A stretch of 64,000 nt of DNA from Planctomyces sp. (GCA_016795105.1 JAEUIH010000002.1:1-64000), one strand, 5' to 3'. Counted from the first letter of the stretch, positions 52,851 to 62,275 are shown. A program made the numbers and translations. The notes: generated by a model not told the origin, from the sequence alone.

Positions 52851-54485
52851 CTACTTAGGATTCAGTTCAGTCTGAATCGCATCAGACAATGCTCTTCCTA
52901 CGGTCTGCTCGTCTCCCGTAACCACAGCCGCTCCGGCGTCGAGGAATTCTCGATGGTAGAGTTGATATCTGGATCGAACGATCACCGTTGCACCCGGGAT
53001 AAATGATCGAGCAAGCTTCAGGGCGGCGAGTGCTTCAGTGCGACTTGGAAGAGTGATCACCACGATTCTGGTTTGGGTCAGATCGAGATGTTCGTAGGTT
53101 TCACCATTTGTTGCATCGGCAATCAATCCCTGAAACCCAAAGGTCCGGGCGATTTCGATTCCTCGAGGACTCAAGTCCATGATCAGAACGTGATCGGCAT
53201 CGCCCACGAGTTTTGAAACAGAACCCTGTCCGGCAGGTCCGAATCCGATGACCAACACCGTACATGGAGGGTGGTGTCCTGAACTTTTGTCATTGCTGCC
53301 GGACTGGCCACCAAACCGATGAATCCATTGAATGACACGCGGAGCAACTCCAACCAACCATGGCGTGGCAAACAGCGTGACGATGGAAGCAGACACAATG
53401 GCAGAATAGGTTTGTTCATCAATCAACTGCCCCGCTCTGGCCTCGCTCCCAAGGACAAACGCAAATTCACCCACCTGACTGATGCACATTCCGGTGGCCA
53501 CTGCTGTTCCCGCAGGAACTCGAAACAGGACAAAGATCCCGAATACCAGGAGTGTCTTTACGGTAAGAATCAGGAGTGCGACACTCAGAACCAGCGGAAG
53601 ATTGCTCAACATCCATCCGGGGTCTGCAACCATTCCGACGGCGCCAAAAAACAAAGTCAGCAGCAGAATTCTGAGTGTTGAAACGTCACCTCGAATTTGT
53701 ACCGCGAACTGCGAACTTCCCAGAAACATTCCGGCGATGAAGGCGCCAAGAGCTGGGGAGAGTCCGGCAGCATGGGCCAGCCATGTAGCCCCCAAACCGA
53801 TGATGATTCCCAGCACCACTGTCAGTTCGCGATTCCGACTCACTGAGGGGCTGGAGAAGACTCTGACAATGACCTTGTTCAGAACAACATACAGAACCCC
53901 GATCACGCCGGTCGCCATTGTGGCAATTGTCAACAGCCGGAGCAGAATCTGCGGGAACGTTCCTCCCTGCGAAAGCAAAGGAATCAGGATTGCAAGCGGA
54001 ACAACAGCCATATCCTGGACCAGAAGCACGGCAATGGAGTTTCGGCCAAATGCAGAATCAATTTCACCCTGATCGACCAGTGTTCGCAGGACAGTTGCGG
54101 TGCTGCTCAGACACAACATGGCGCCAATCGCGATTGATGCAGTCACAGAAAAGCCAAAGCATAAACTGATTCCAAAGGCTGCGATCAGCGTGATGGCCAC
54201 CTGTGCTGCACCTGCAAGCAAAGTCAGCGATCCCAGGCCACGGACCCGCTGCCACGAGAATTCAAGACCGAGGCTGAACAGCAATAAGGCTACACCCAAC
54301 TCAGCAATGGCCTCAATTTGATCCTCGGCCTTAACCAGCGCAAGACTGCCCGGACCTCCAACAATCATCCCCGCCAGCAGATATCCAACAAGCGGACTCT
54401 GACGCAGCCATGCCATGACTGTACCGGCAATCAGACATGCCGCGAGAAGTAGTACGATTTGAAGGAGCAGATCCCACGAATTCAT
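52851..54485 (-). CDS. Cation:proton antiporter, KefB/CPA2 family with TrkA-N domain
   Basis: 544 aa from MNSWDLLLQIVLLLAACLIAG. A longer frame adds 21 residues without a site. Twelve or so membrane helices cover about 1-390: VGYLLAGMIVGGPG, LGVALLLFSLGLEFSW, AMLCLSSTATVLRTL (the conserved SSTA unwinding region), the HAAGLSPALGAFIAGMFLGSSQFAVQI block. The C-terminal TrkA-N (RCK) domain (about 415-535) opens CTVLVIGFGPAGQGSVSKLV with the Rossmann G-x-G-x-x-G. It exchanges K+ or Na+ for H+ under nucleotide control. A BON protein gene lies upstream on the same strand, separated by a terminator. Confidence 0.95.
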   Translation of the reverse strand: MNSWDLLLQIVLLLAACLIAGTVMAWLRQSPLVGYLLAGMIVGGPGSLALVKAEDQIEAIAELGVALLLFSLGLEFSWQRVRGLGSLTLLAGAAQVAITLIAAFGISLCFGFSVTASIAIGAMLCLSSTATVLRTLVDQGEIDSAFGRNSIAVLLVQDMAVVPLAILIPLLSQGGTFPQILLRLLTIATMATGVIGVLYVVLNKVIVRVFSSPSVSRNRELTVVLGIIIGLGATWLAHAAGLSPALGAFIAGMFLGSSQFAVQIRGDVSTLRILLLTLFFGAVGMVADPGWMLSNLPLVLSVALLILTVKTLLVFGIFVLFRVPAGTAVATGMCISQVGEFAFVLGSEARAGQLIDEQTYSAIVSASIVTLFATPWLVGVAPRVIQWIHRFGGQSGSNDKSSGHHPPCTVLVIGFGPAGQGSVSKLVGDADHVLIMDLSPRGIEIARTFGFQGLIADATNGETYEHLDLTQTRIVVITLPSRTEALAALKLARSFIPGATVIVRSRYQLYHREFLDAGAAVVTGDEQTVGRALSDAIQTELNPK

Positions 54486-54652
54486 GAACGACGTCCGTGC
54501 CAGCCAGTAAGGCATCCAAAAAACGACTCGCAAATGTGGAAAAAACAACCAACCTGGAGAGATTCGTTGGAGCGTCAGGCTGGCGAGCCTGCATTATTGC
54601 ATCTGGCGGAGATTCGAGTACCCGTTTTTTCGATCTTCCCGAAATGCAAAAA

Positions 54653-54684
54653 ACCCGCCTGATGTTGTGACACATCAGGCGGGT
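54653..54684 (-). terminator. Rho-independent terminator downstream of the BON gene
   Basis: ACCCGCCTGATGT (54653-54665) pairs perfectly with ACATCAGGCGGGT (54672-54684). On the minus strand the stem is followed by six or seven T. It lies 34 bp after the stop of the BON protein gene. Confidence 0.92.
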
Positions 54685-54718
54685 CGTTGAAAATTCAGCA
54701 GGTTGCGAGTCGAGCTGC

Positions 54719-55819
54719 TTACCAGTTCTTTGGGTTCAGAACCCAGTACCACTTGTCTTTTTCTTTGTTGAAGTTCAACTGCCAGTATCCATCGTCCCAC
54801 TCGAGGGAGACTTCACGCCATCCCAGTGGAACCTGTGGATATGGATAAAACGGTCCGATGTAAGGCCATGCACTGGCACTGTACTGAGTCGGATAGCTAA
54901 CCGCAGCCGAGTTTGGATACTGGGCGTAAGCTGGCCATGCATGACTTGGGAGATGTGGATTGGTGTAGCTGGCTGGAGATACGCCCATTGGTGTCGGGCC
55001 TCCCATACCTGGCTGCATCATTCCGGCAGGCATCATTGGGCCGCCCATTCCGGCGGGCATCATCCCTGGATGGCCACCCATCATTCCTGGATGTCCGCCC
55101 ATCATGGCCGGATTCGGGGCGAATGCTGTCTGGCTGACAGCTGGATTGACCTGAAGCTGATTCGAAACGCTTCGAACACCCGGGATTCGGGAGACGGTAT
55201 CACCAGCAGCCTGTCGCTGGTCAACCGTTGCAACCGACCCGCTCAGCGTGCAGGTGCCGTTTTTGTATTCGATGTTGACGTCATAACCAACAAGTCCCAT
55301 CTGAGACAATGCGGCACCGATCTGCTCGGCAACCTGCTGGTTGTTTGGTCCCTGCTGAACTGTTCCGCTGACTCGCTGAATCTGGCCTGATGCCGGAACT
55401 GCGGAATCTTCAAACGCAGCAGCTCGGCTGACCTGAGAACCAGTGGGTTCCTGTGAGGACGCCTGCTGAATTGCTCCTGATGGCACATAACGCAGGTTGT
55501 TTTCAACATGCATAATGCCAGGCACTGTGCTGGCAACCTGAGTCGCCAGTGCTCGATGACTTGCGTCTCGAACCTTACCGTCGAGAACAGCGACGCCGTC
55601 CTTGACTTCGATTTCAACGTCGTAGCCGTTCAGCTTTGCCGCCTTCAGAGCTCCGGCCACATCGTCGGCCAGCGCCTGGTTGCGTTGCTGCTGAGCCGCT
55701 GCTCCGCTAAACGGCAGACTCGGTTTCAAACCGCTGCCCAGGAATCCGTCCGCACTGGCGAAGGCAGGACACGCTGCCATCACTCCCAGCACGAGCAACC
55801 ATTTTCCGTACTTTCGCAT
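54719..55819 (-). CDS. Secreted protein with two BON domains and Met/Gly/His-rich linker
   Basis: 366 aa from MRKYGKWLLVLGVMAACPAFASA (signal peptide). The first BON domain (about 48-112) reads NQALADDVAGALKAAKLNGYDVEIEVKDGVAVLDGKVRDASHRALATQVASTVPGIMHVENNL. The second (about 160-222) reads NQQVAEQIGAALSQMGLVGYDVNIEYKNGTCTLSGSV. BON modules bind phospholipid or envelope surfaces. A repeated Met/Gly/His segment follows (NPAMMGGHPGMMGGHPGMM and GMGGPMMPAGMMQPGMGG, about 233-275), which could bind copper or other soft metals. The tail is aromatic (WREVSLEWDDGYWQLNF). Gene expression ends at the terminator below. Confidence 0.9.
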   Translation of the reverse strand: MRKYGKWLLVLGVMAACPAFASADGFLGSGLKPSLPFSGAAAQQQRNQALADDVAGALKAAKLNGYDVEIEVKDGVAVLDGKVRDASHRALATQVASTVPGIMHVENNLRYVPSGAIQQASSQEPTGSQVSRAAAFEDSAVPASGQIQRVSGTVQQGPNNQQVAEQIGAALSQMGLVGYDVNIEYKNGTCTLSGSVATVDQRQAAGDTVSRIPGVRSVSNQLQVNPAVSQTAFAPNPAMMGGHPGMMGGHPGMMPAGMGGPMMPAGMMQPGMGGPTPMGVSPASYTNPHLPSHAWPAYAQYPNSAAVSYPTQYSASAWPYIGPFYPYPQVPLGWREVSLEWDDGYWQLNFNKEKDKWYWVLNPKNW

Positions 55820-56044
55820 GAAAGCTCTCCTCCGTGAGATACCTTCCGTTCCGGACCGCACTCAAACTGCTGGGGAGCCGTCCCGGGTGGATTGTGAATC
55901 TGCCGAATTTTCAACCTGTGAATTTCCTGTTCACCATCCACATGGAAAGCGCAACAGGACAACACACTGCATTCATCGGTCCGGTAGTACCGTTTAGATA
56001 AACCTTTCTGTCTTTTTGGCGAATAACGATCCTGCCAATAGAAA

Positions 56045-56078
56045 GGGCCGACAATTCCGTCCCCGGAATTGTCGGCCC
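56045..56078 (-). terminator. Strong hairpin after the M16 protease gene, probable terminator
   Basis: GGGCCGACAATTCCG (56045-56059) pairs perfectly with CGGAATTGTCGGCCC (56064-56078) around TCCC. The T-tract on the minus-strand side is short (TTTC), so termination may be weak. The rest of the gap from 55820 to 56122 shows no gene. Confidence 0.75.
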
Positions 56079-56122
56079 ATCGAATCAATAGCGGCAGTTT
56101 CTGCCGATCGGTCACTCTTAAA

Positions 56123-58876
56123 TCAGTCTTTGAAATCCCCTGCTCGAACGATCAGCAGATTTTCCGGATCGACATACTTTGCAAACGCTGCTCGAATCTG
56201 ATCTCCGGTCAGCGATTCAATCTGTTTTTCACGTTCTGCCGACCACGCAAATGATCGATCGAGGTACAGGTTCGACAGCAACTGACCTGCAATCGCTCCG
56301 TCCCCGGTCCTGGAAAGCTTCTGCGCTTCCAGCCACGCCATCTTGGCATCCGCAAGCTCCTGTTCTGTCGGGCCATCCTTAATGAACAGGGTCAGTTCTT
56401 CAAACGCAGCTTTTTCGACAGCATCAATATTTACCGGATTTGTAATCGCGTTGATCGAAAATCGAGCGTCTGTTCCGACCGATGGAATCGAGACGGAAGA
56501 TGTGACTCCGTATGAAAGTCCTTCCTTCTGACGAATCCGATTGCCAAGCCGAGAAGACAAGGTACCGCCGCCAAGGATAAAGTTGCCAAGCTGCAGAGCA
56601 ACGGCATCCGGGTCCGAGTCGTTCATTGAGAACGTGGTCCCTACGAGGAACACGGCATTTGCTTTGTCGGGAGTCACAATATTCTCCCGAGCACCTGTCA
56701 CGTCGGTTTTCGCTTCACGATCGATGGCACGCCACTCGACGTCGCTCTTCCAGTTATGAAGGATCTCGGAAATCGCTGACATTGCCGCTTCCGGCTCGAA
56801 GTCTCCAACGATGGCAATTTCTCCGCGAGCCGCCGAAACCTGCTTTTCGTAGATCGCACGTACTTCTTCCAGTGTCACCTTCTGAGTCTCCTCCAGTGAC
56901 TCATCCATGCTTCGAACGTATCGAACATCACCCTTCGGGTAGCTCGATAGAGACTTTGAAAGGAGTTCCGAGGAAAGGGCTGCCGGATCGGTCTTCATCT
57001 CGGCCGTCCGAGCCGCAGTCCTCAACTTCATCTGCTCGAATTCCGATTCCGGAAACGCGGGTTCTCGCAGAATTTCGCCCAGCAGTCGTATGCCCTTCTC
57101 AAGCGAATCACGCTTTGCTTCAATGGAGAAAGACAGTCGCCCGGGAGACGCACCGCCCCCACCGCCGCCTCGACCACCTCTACGTCCGCCTCCGCCGCCA
57201 CCGCCAGAGATTTGAACGTCAAGGTTTGTCATCTCCTGCTGAAGAGCCTGCCGGTCGAGTCGTTTAGTGCCGGCCATCAGCATTGATGAAACCATCGCTG
57301 CGGCTGTGGTATGGCCCTTGAGCGACTCCTCGTTGCCATAGTGCAGTATCATGGACATTGAAACCGTTTCACCGCGATTCTTTTTCGGCAGGAGTGCGAT
57401 TCGCATTCCGTCCTGTTCAATAATCTTTGTTCGGGCGTCGAGGTTCTCCGGAGTCGGATCGAAGGCTTCTCCCGATGCCACCGCTTCTCCACCCTTGTAG
57501 TCTTTGACCACGTCCGCGATGGATTCGACAGACGGGATACTCAGCCGCTGCGGACTGTCCGCAGGAATAAATGTTCCAACAGTGCGGTTGTGTCGCTGGA
57601 AGTAAGTCTTTGCGACACGATTGACATCGTCTGCCGTCACTTTGGCAATGCGGTCTCTCTGAAGAAATAACAATCTCCAGTCACCCAGAGAGGATGACGA
57701 ACTCAGCGCTGATGACATCGAAGATGCGTTGGTAATCAATTGTTCAAAGTTTCGACGAGATCTCAGCTTTGCTCGTTCGACTTCTTCTGCTCCAAATGGA
57801 CTTGAACCAAGATCTTCCATGGTCTTCAGCAACAGGTCCTGCACTTCTTCCAGTTTTCCTTCAGCGGGCTGTGCTGAGACTGTAAACAGTCCGGGGTCAT
57901 GTGAGTTGTCGCCACGCGCGGAGGCACTTGTGGCAAGCTTGGTTTCCACAAGAACTGCTTCCAGTCGCCCCACTTTGGCTTCGGAGAGTACGCTGCCGAG
58001 AATACTCAGAGGAGCCCAGTCCTCATGGGCGGCTGCCGGCACATGATAAGCTGCAATCACCGAACCAATTGAACCAACTCGCCGCAGAATCACCTGACGT
58101 TCGCCGTCCTGCGGCGGCTCTTCCGTATAGGTTGCGTCCAGTCGCCGTTCCGGACGAGGGATACTGCCAAGGTACTTCAGGACCAGTTCCAGCGCCTTCG
58201 CTTCATCAAATTTTCCGGTCACAATCAGGACGACATTGTCCGGCTGATAGTACTTGCGATAGAAGGCCTGAAGGTTGTCAATGGGGACTCGCTCAATGTC
58301 GGAACGATTTCCGATCGTTGTCTTCCCATAGTTGTGCCATTCATACGCAGCCGCCATCACTCGCTGAAATAACACGCTCTCCGGACTGTTTTCTCCTCGC
58401 TCAAACTCGTTTCGAACGACCGTGAACTCAGACAGCAGGTCATCACGCGAGATATAGCTGTTGACCAGTCGATCAGATTCGAGTTGTATTGCGAATTCAA
58501 GGTTCTCATCAGTCGCCGGAAGCGTCTCAAAATAGTTGGTTCGGTCCTGGTTCGTTGTTCCGTTATAGTTCGCGCCATGGTCTCTAAGTGCTTTCGGAAC
58601 ATCCTCAAACGTCGGCGTGCCCTTAAAGACCAGGTGTTCCAGCAGGTGAGCCATCCCCGCCTCGCCATAGCCCTCATGGCGGGAGCCGACGAGGACCGTC
58701 ATGTTGACCGATATCGTGGGGCGTGAGGCATCCGGAAACAGGAGTACTCGCGCACCGTTGGAAAGCCGATACTCCGTCACACCTTCAACTGTGACGACCT
58801 TTTCCGGACTTTGAGCCCCGGCGAAGGGACTCCAGAGGCACGCTAGAAGCAGAAACGCTATCGACATTCGTATCAT
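56123..58876 (-). CDS. Periplasmic M16 zinc protease with duplicated domains
   Basis: 917 aa from MIRMSIAFLLLACLWSPFAGA (signal peptide). A zinc-binding HLLEH motif lies in GEAGMAHLLEHLVFKGTP, with the downstream Glu supplied by the VRNEFERGENSPE helix. The first M16 unit (about 35-440) has RKYYQPDNVVLIVTGKFDEAKA. The second (about 470-910) lacks the HxxEH motif, as usual for the scaffolding half, and contains EIAIVGDFEPEAAMSAI. A Gly/Arg-rich loop of about 20 residues (GGGGGGGRRGGRGGGGGG) is inserted in the second unit near residue 560. This is unusual and may be a flexible hinge or nucleic acid-binding insert. Confidence 0.95.
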   Translation of the reverse strand: MIRMSIAFLLLACLWSPFAGAQSPEKVVTVEGVTEYRLSNGARVLLFPDASRPTISVNMTVLVGSRHEGYGEAGMAHLLEHLVFKGTPTFEDVPKALRDHGANYNGTTNQDRTNYFETLPATDENLEFAIQLESDRLVNSYISRDDLLSEFTVVRNEFERGENSPESVLFQRVMAAAYEWHNYGKTTIGNRSDIERVPIDNLQAFYRKYYQPDNVVLIVTGKFDEAKALELVLKYLGSIPRPERRLDATYTEEPPQDGERQVILRRVGSIGSVIAAYHVPAAAHEDWAPLSILGSVLSEAKVGRLEAVLVETKLATSASARGDNSHDPGLFTVSAQPAEGKLEEVQDLLLKTMEDLGSSPFGAEEVERAKLRSRRNFEQLITNASSMSSALSSSSSLGDWRLLFLQRDRIAKVTADDVNRVAKTYFQRHNRTVGTFIPADSPQRLSIPSVESIADVVKDYKGGEAVASGEAFDPTPENLDARTKIIEQDGMRIALLPKKNRGETVSMSMILHYGNEESLKGHTTAAAMVSSMLMAGTKRLDRQALQQEMTNLDVQISGGGGGGGRRGGRGGGGGGASPGRLSFSIEAKRDSLEKGIRLLGEILREPAFPESEFEQMKLRTAARTAEMKTDPAALSSELLSKSLSSYPKGDVRYVRSMDESLEETQKVTLEEVRAIYEKQVSAARGEIAIVGDFEPEAAMSAISEILHNWKSDVEWRAIDREAKTDVTGARENIVTPDKANAVFLVGTTFSMNDSDPDAVALQLGNFILGGGTLSSRLGNRIRQKEGLSYGVTSSVSIPSVGTDARFSINAITNPVNIDAVEKAAFEELTLFIKDGPTEQELADAKMAWLEAQKLSRTGDGAIAGQLLSNLYLDRSFAWSAEREKQIESLTGDQIRAAFAKYVDPENLLIVRAGDFKD

Positions 58877-59024
58877 CAGGACGACTCCAAAGAATTGAGA
58901 CTGTGACCAGGCAGTCACCACAGTGCATCAATGGAGTCTACACGGAGAGATTGGTTTTCTCACTGCGCCCGCTGCCGCATTCCTGAAGAATCGATTTCCA
59001 GGGTGGCAGCCGTTCACCAGGGGC

Positions 59025-59468
59025 TTACCGCTCGCAGCTCATCAACACCGGCAGCAGTGCAATACGACTGCCAAAGTGCAGGACTGAAACCGCCTCGGTC
59101 AGGCAACCGCAGGCTTTCCCACAGCGTTCGAGTTCAGCATCTTCGAAACAGTTGGGGGAACTCCCATGCGGATAGGCGATCTCATGTGCGGGTGAAACGA
59201 TCCACAGATCAGTAACCGATGTCGTCTGCGGTGATTGAATCGCTGGTCGCGGAACGTCTGCTGGAATTGCAAGCGGTGGAGAAGCTACTGATGGACGTTG
59301 TATAAGCCTGATCGAAGACAACGCTCGAATCTCCGGCCCGGCTTGTTCGATCGCCCCGTCGCTATTTCGGAGTTCTCGCAAGGCATCCGCTGCCGCACTC
59401 TTGCTTGCAAGAGTCACATTCATGACCAAAGTCAAAACTGAGAGTCGCCAAATCGACAGAGCCAACAT
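59025..59468 (-). CDS. Small secreted hypothetical protein
   Basis: 147 aa. The N-terminus LALSIWRLSVLTLVMNVTLASKSAAADA is a plausible signal peptide, the rest Pro/Ala/Ser-rich with one Cys cluster (FEDAELERCGKACGCLTEA). No family is recognised. The open frame has the same strand as its neighbours, but I cannot exclude that it is not expressed. Confidence 0.5.
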   Translation of the reverse strand: MLALSIWRLSVLTLVMNVTLASKSAAADALRELRNSDGAIEQAGPEIRALSSIRLIQRPSVASPPLAIPADVPRPAIQSPQTTSVTDLWIVSPAHEIAYPHGSSPNCFEDAELERCGKACGCLTEAVSVLHFGSRIALLPVLMSCER

Positions 59469-59603
59469 GAGCAGTCCTCACAAACAACAACAAAGACGGT
59501 GCCTTTTCCCTGTCGGAAATCTCAGTTCCCCGCGTGCGAAAAAATTCAAAAGTTCCACCCAAAGCCCCCAAATCCAGAACGGTCATTCCTTGTCATCGCA
59601 AAT

Positions 59604-59869
59604 GTAGGATGGGGATTCCTCCCCGTCCCGCACTGGTCCGAGTTCCGCCGCAGCGCAGGGCGGCTCAAGTGTAGGATGGGGATTCCTCCCCGTCCCGCAC
59701 TGGTTCGAGTCCTGCCGCAGCGCAAGGCGGCTCAAGTGTAGGATGGGGATTCCTCCCCGTCCCGCACTGGTTCGAGTCCTGCCACGGCGCAGTGACGGCT
59801 CGGGCAGGAATGCCCAAGCTACGATCTGTCCCGCTGCGGCATAGCGACGAATCCTCGAGCTACGATTTC
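59604..59869. repeat. Tandem array of 67-bp units with GTAG-hairpin cores, plus inverted unit
   Basis: GTAGGAT starts at 59604, 59671 and 59738 (67-bp period), each followed by GGGGATTCCTCCCC and GTCCCGCACTGG. The third unit runs into an inverted copy GGGCAGGAATGCCC-AAGCTAC near 59801-59821 and a degenerate inverted copy ending GAGCTAC at about 59862. The array abuts the stop codon of the GH32 gene. Hairpin stem GGGG-A / T-CCCC replaces GGGC-A / T-GCCC of the 0.65-kb array, a two-sided change. Confidence 0.9.
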
Positions 59870-62275
59870 TCAATCAGGTTGCGATGCTGCCATCTTCCAT
59901 GACTGGAGTTTTGCAACGGTTGAATCACCTCCATGGGAAGCCACTGCCACGTGAGTAGCATCGCTGCGAGTTGGCCACACTCTTTGAGTGGCGCATTGTC
60001 GGGAGTTCACAAAAACTTCGAGCATGGAATGATCGAGGAAGACGCGAAGTTGAACGGGTTCACCTTCCCTGAGTGACACAGGTGCTTCCTGAGACGTGAC
60101 TCTTCTCTCGGCGTCCTTCGGATCATTTGGACGAGTAATGCACCACGATCGGTATCGGATTCGAGGATCGAGTGTCGAATCGCTGACATCGATGCGAATC
60201 GTCTGGGTTATTCGATCGAGGATGATCCGTGTTTGTTCCTGGGAATCGGGAGTTTGTCGAACTGTAACTTCGAACTGTTCTGCTGACATTGATGGCAGCT
60301 GCAGAGATAATTCCAGTGAATCCCCTTCAACCTGAGTCAGTTGAACTGACTTTCCATTGGCTACTTTCAGATTCTCTTCGCTGGTTTCGTTCCAGCGAAG
60401 TTTCTCAAGCTCGGGGGCTGGTTCAATCCGGATTCCTTCATCATCGACTGAAAGGATTCGCGGAAGACTCATCACGCCGCTCCATCCGCTTGCTGCCCGC
60501 ATTTGAGGCGTGCGTTCATCCATGCACCATGCCCAAAGAATCCTTCGACCGTAGTGATCCAGCAGAGTCTCGGGGGCAAAGAAGCCACCGCCAGGCCAGT
60601 TCATGCGAGCATGTGCCGTGGGTGAAAATTGTTGTCCATCCCATTCTCCCAGGAAGTATCGTGCGCCGCGACAGTGACTGATGCAGAGAAGCATGTGCTG
60701 GTTGCCCATGGGGAAGAAGTCAGGACAGGAGATGTCTTCCACCGGTTCACTCCATGAGTCATTCTTCATGAACGGGCCAATGTACTGCAGAGATGTCATT
60801 TCCGACCCGCGAAAGAGTGCAGGACGAGTGCCTCCAAAAACGGCAAAGTACAGATTGTCTTCGGTCCATCCATGAGGATCCCACGACTCATAGGTTCCGT
60901 GTTGCGGATCTCCGGGGCGAGGGATTGGCACAATCGGATTGGCGGAAGACTTCTTCCATTGAATCAGCCCATCGTCAACCGCCTCTGCAATGCTGTTACC
61001 GATGCCGACTCCATGATAGAGGATGGTGGGTGTACCACTTCGCGACACAAAAGCGTTGCCCGAGAAGATTCCTCGATCCGGATCATCAGGTGCCACATCA
61101 AGAGCAGTAGGATGGTGTTCCCAGTGGATCAGATCGATGCTGGAAGCATGTCCCCAGCAATGGACCGTTTGCGGTTCTTCTTTCTGAAACCGCTGAAAGA
61201 TGTAAAACAAATGGTATCGACCTTTCCACCAGATCGCTCCGTTGGGATCTCCCGGCATGATGTCACCCTCTTCCGGAACAAGAAAGTGATATCGCGGACG
61301 GTGATGGTCTGACTGAAATCGAGCTTTCAGTTCACGTGACTTGTTGACGATCTCCCATGTGGACTGCTGAGGAACTGGTGGCTGATAGTCCGCGAATTGA
61401 ATTCGCCGAGCGGCGACCGACGATTCACCCCCGCTCAGGTCCTTGATTTCGTCATCCGTGAGAGCACGCTGCCAAATGGCTGCGTGATCGATCAGTCCAG
61501 GAAAGCTGTCTTCTGCGGTTCCCTGATATGTGCCGGCTCCCACGGCAACCGGCTCGGAGTTTTCCGTTCGAAGTTTACCTCTGACAGACTGACTGTCGAG
61601 ATTGACACCATCAATAAAGAGTGTGAGAGAATTTCCGTCATATCGAGCAACAACATCGTGCCATTCTTCGAAGCCAACACGATCCAGATGAGCCATGACC
61701 TGGCCACCAAGTCCAGGCTGACCCTGAATCCCCAGTTCGAACCCAAGACGCATGAGTTCCGGCCCCTGTTCGAAGTCATGAGTAAAAAAATTGAAGACCA
61801 GTTGGTCGTGTCCACCACCCTTTGTGAATAATCCCCGAGTGGCCCAGAGAGCTCGATTGGAGATTTTGAGACGGATCAGCCATGTGAACTGATCTCCATC
61901 AAGCTGCAGTTCATTCGCACTTCCCTGACCGGCATCAAGGAATCCCCCCTGAAGCAAAGCCGCAAATCCGTCACCGCCCCGATTTATAGAAGCCTCACGA
62001 TCCTCATCAGTGACTGCGGTCCCCAACTGAATCCGTCCGTGTGAAGTGAGCGGGCTATTCACACCGGCAGAATCATCAAGTGTCTCCAGATGCCAGACTG
62101 CCAGAGCATCGCGAAACACGGACCTCGCTTTCGAACCGGGCTCCTGTCCCTGTGCTGAACTTGAACACCCTGCATCAGGAGAACCTGTCAGGACAAGGCA
62201 GGCAACACATCCACACAACAACGTCCGGAAAAGCTGAAATCGGAGATGCCTGATCGAAGCAATTCGGTTCGCCAT
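59870..62275 (-). CDS. Secreted glycoside hydrolase family 32 with LamG-like domain
   Basis: 801 aa from MANRIASIRHLRFQLFRTLLCG, whose hydrophobic segment runs to about residue 32. LVLTGSPDAGCSSSA could be a lipobox-like end. A LamG domain (about 50-280) has FTWLIRLKISNRALWATRGLF and LTLFIDGVNLDSQSV. GH32 (about 330-620) is shown by MPGDPNGAIWWKGRYHLFYIFQ (the WMNDPNG nucleophile motif, with Asp), ESWDPHGW (RDP-like) and EDISCPDFFPMG (EC motif with acid/base Glu). A beta-sandwich follows (about 640-790, ending FLDHSMLEVFVNSRQCATQRVW). GH32 enzymes split fructans, levan or sucrose. The nucleophile motif differs from consensus by Pro-Gly for Met-Asn. Confidence 0.94.
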   Translation of the reverse strand: MANRIASIRHLRFQLFRTLLCGCVACLVLTGSPDAGCSSSAQGQEPGSKARSVFRDALAVWHLETLDDSAGVNSPLTSHGRIQLGTAVTDEDREASINRGGDGFAALLQGGFLDAGQGSANELQLDGDQFTWLIRLKISNRALWATRGLFTKGGGHDQLVFNFFTHDFEQGPELMRLGFELGIQGQPGLGGQVMAHLDRVGFEEWHDVVARYDGNSLTLFIDGVNLDSQSVRGKLRTENSEPVAVGAGTYQGTAEDSFPGLIDHAAIWQRALTDDEIKDLSGGESSVAARRIQFADYQPPVPQQSTWEIVNKSRELKARFQSDHHRPRYHFLVPEEGDIMPGDPNGAIWWKGRYHLFYIFQRFQKEEPQTVHCWGHASSIDLIHWEHHPTALDVAPDDPDRGIFSGNAFVSRSGTPTILYHGVGIGNSIAEAVDDGLIQWKKSSANPIVPIPRPGDPQHGTYESWDPHGWTEDNLYFAVFGGTRPALFRGSEMTSLQYIGPFMKNDSWSEPVEDISCPDFFPMGNQHMLLCISHCRGARYFLGEWDGQQFSPTAHARMNWPGGGFFAPETLLDHYGRRILWAWCMDERTPQMRAASGWSGVMSLPRILSVDDEGIRIEPAPELEKLRWNETSEENLKVANGKSVQLTQVEGDSLELSLQLPSMSAEQFEVTVRQTPDSQEQTRIILDRITQTIRIDVSDSTLDPRIRYRSWCITRPNDPKDAERRVTSQEAPVSLREGEPVQLRVFLDHSMLEVFVNSRQCATQRVWPTRSDATHVAVASHGGDSTVAKLQSWKMAASQPD

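Noticed and set aside
56626-57267. 213-codon open frame antisense to the M16 gene
   Set aside because: Shadow of the protease; very Arg/Ser/Pro-rich.
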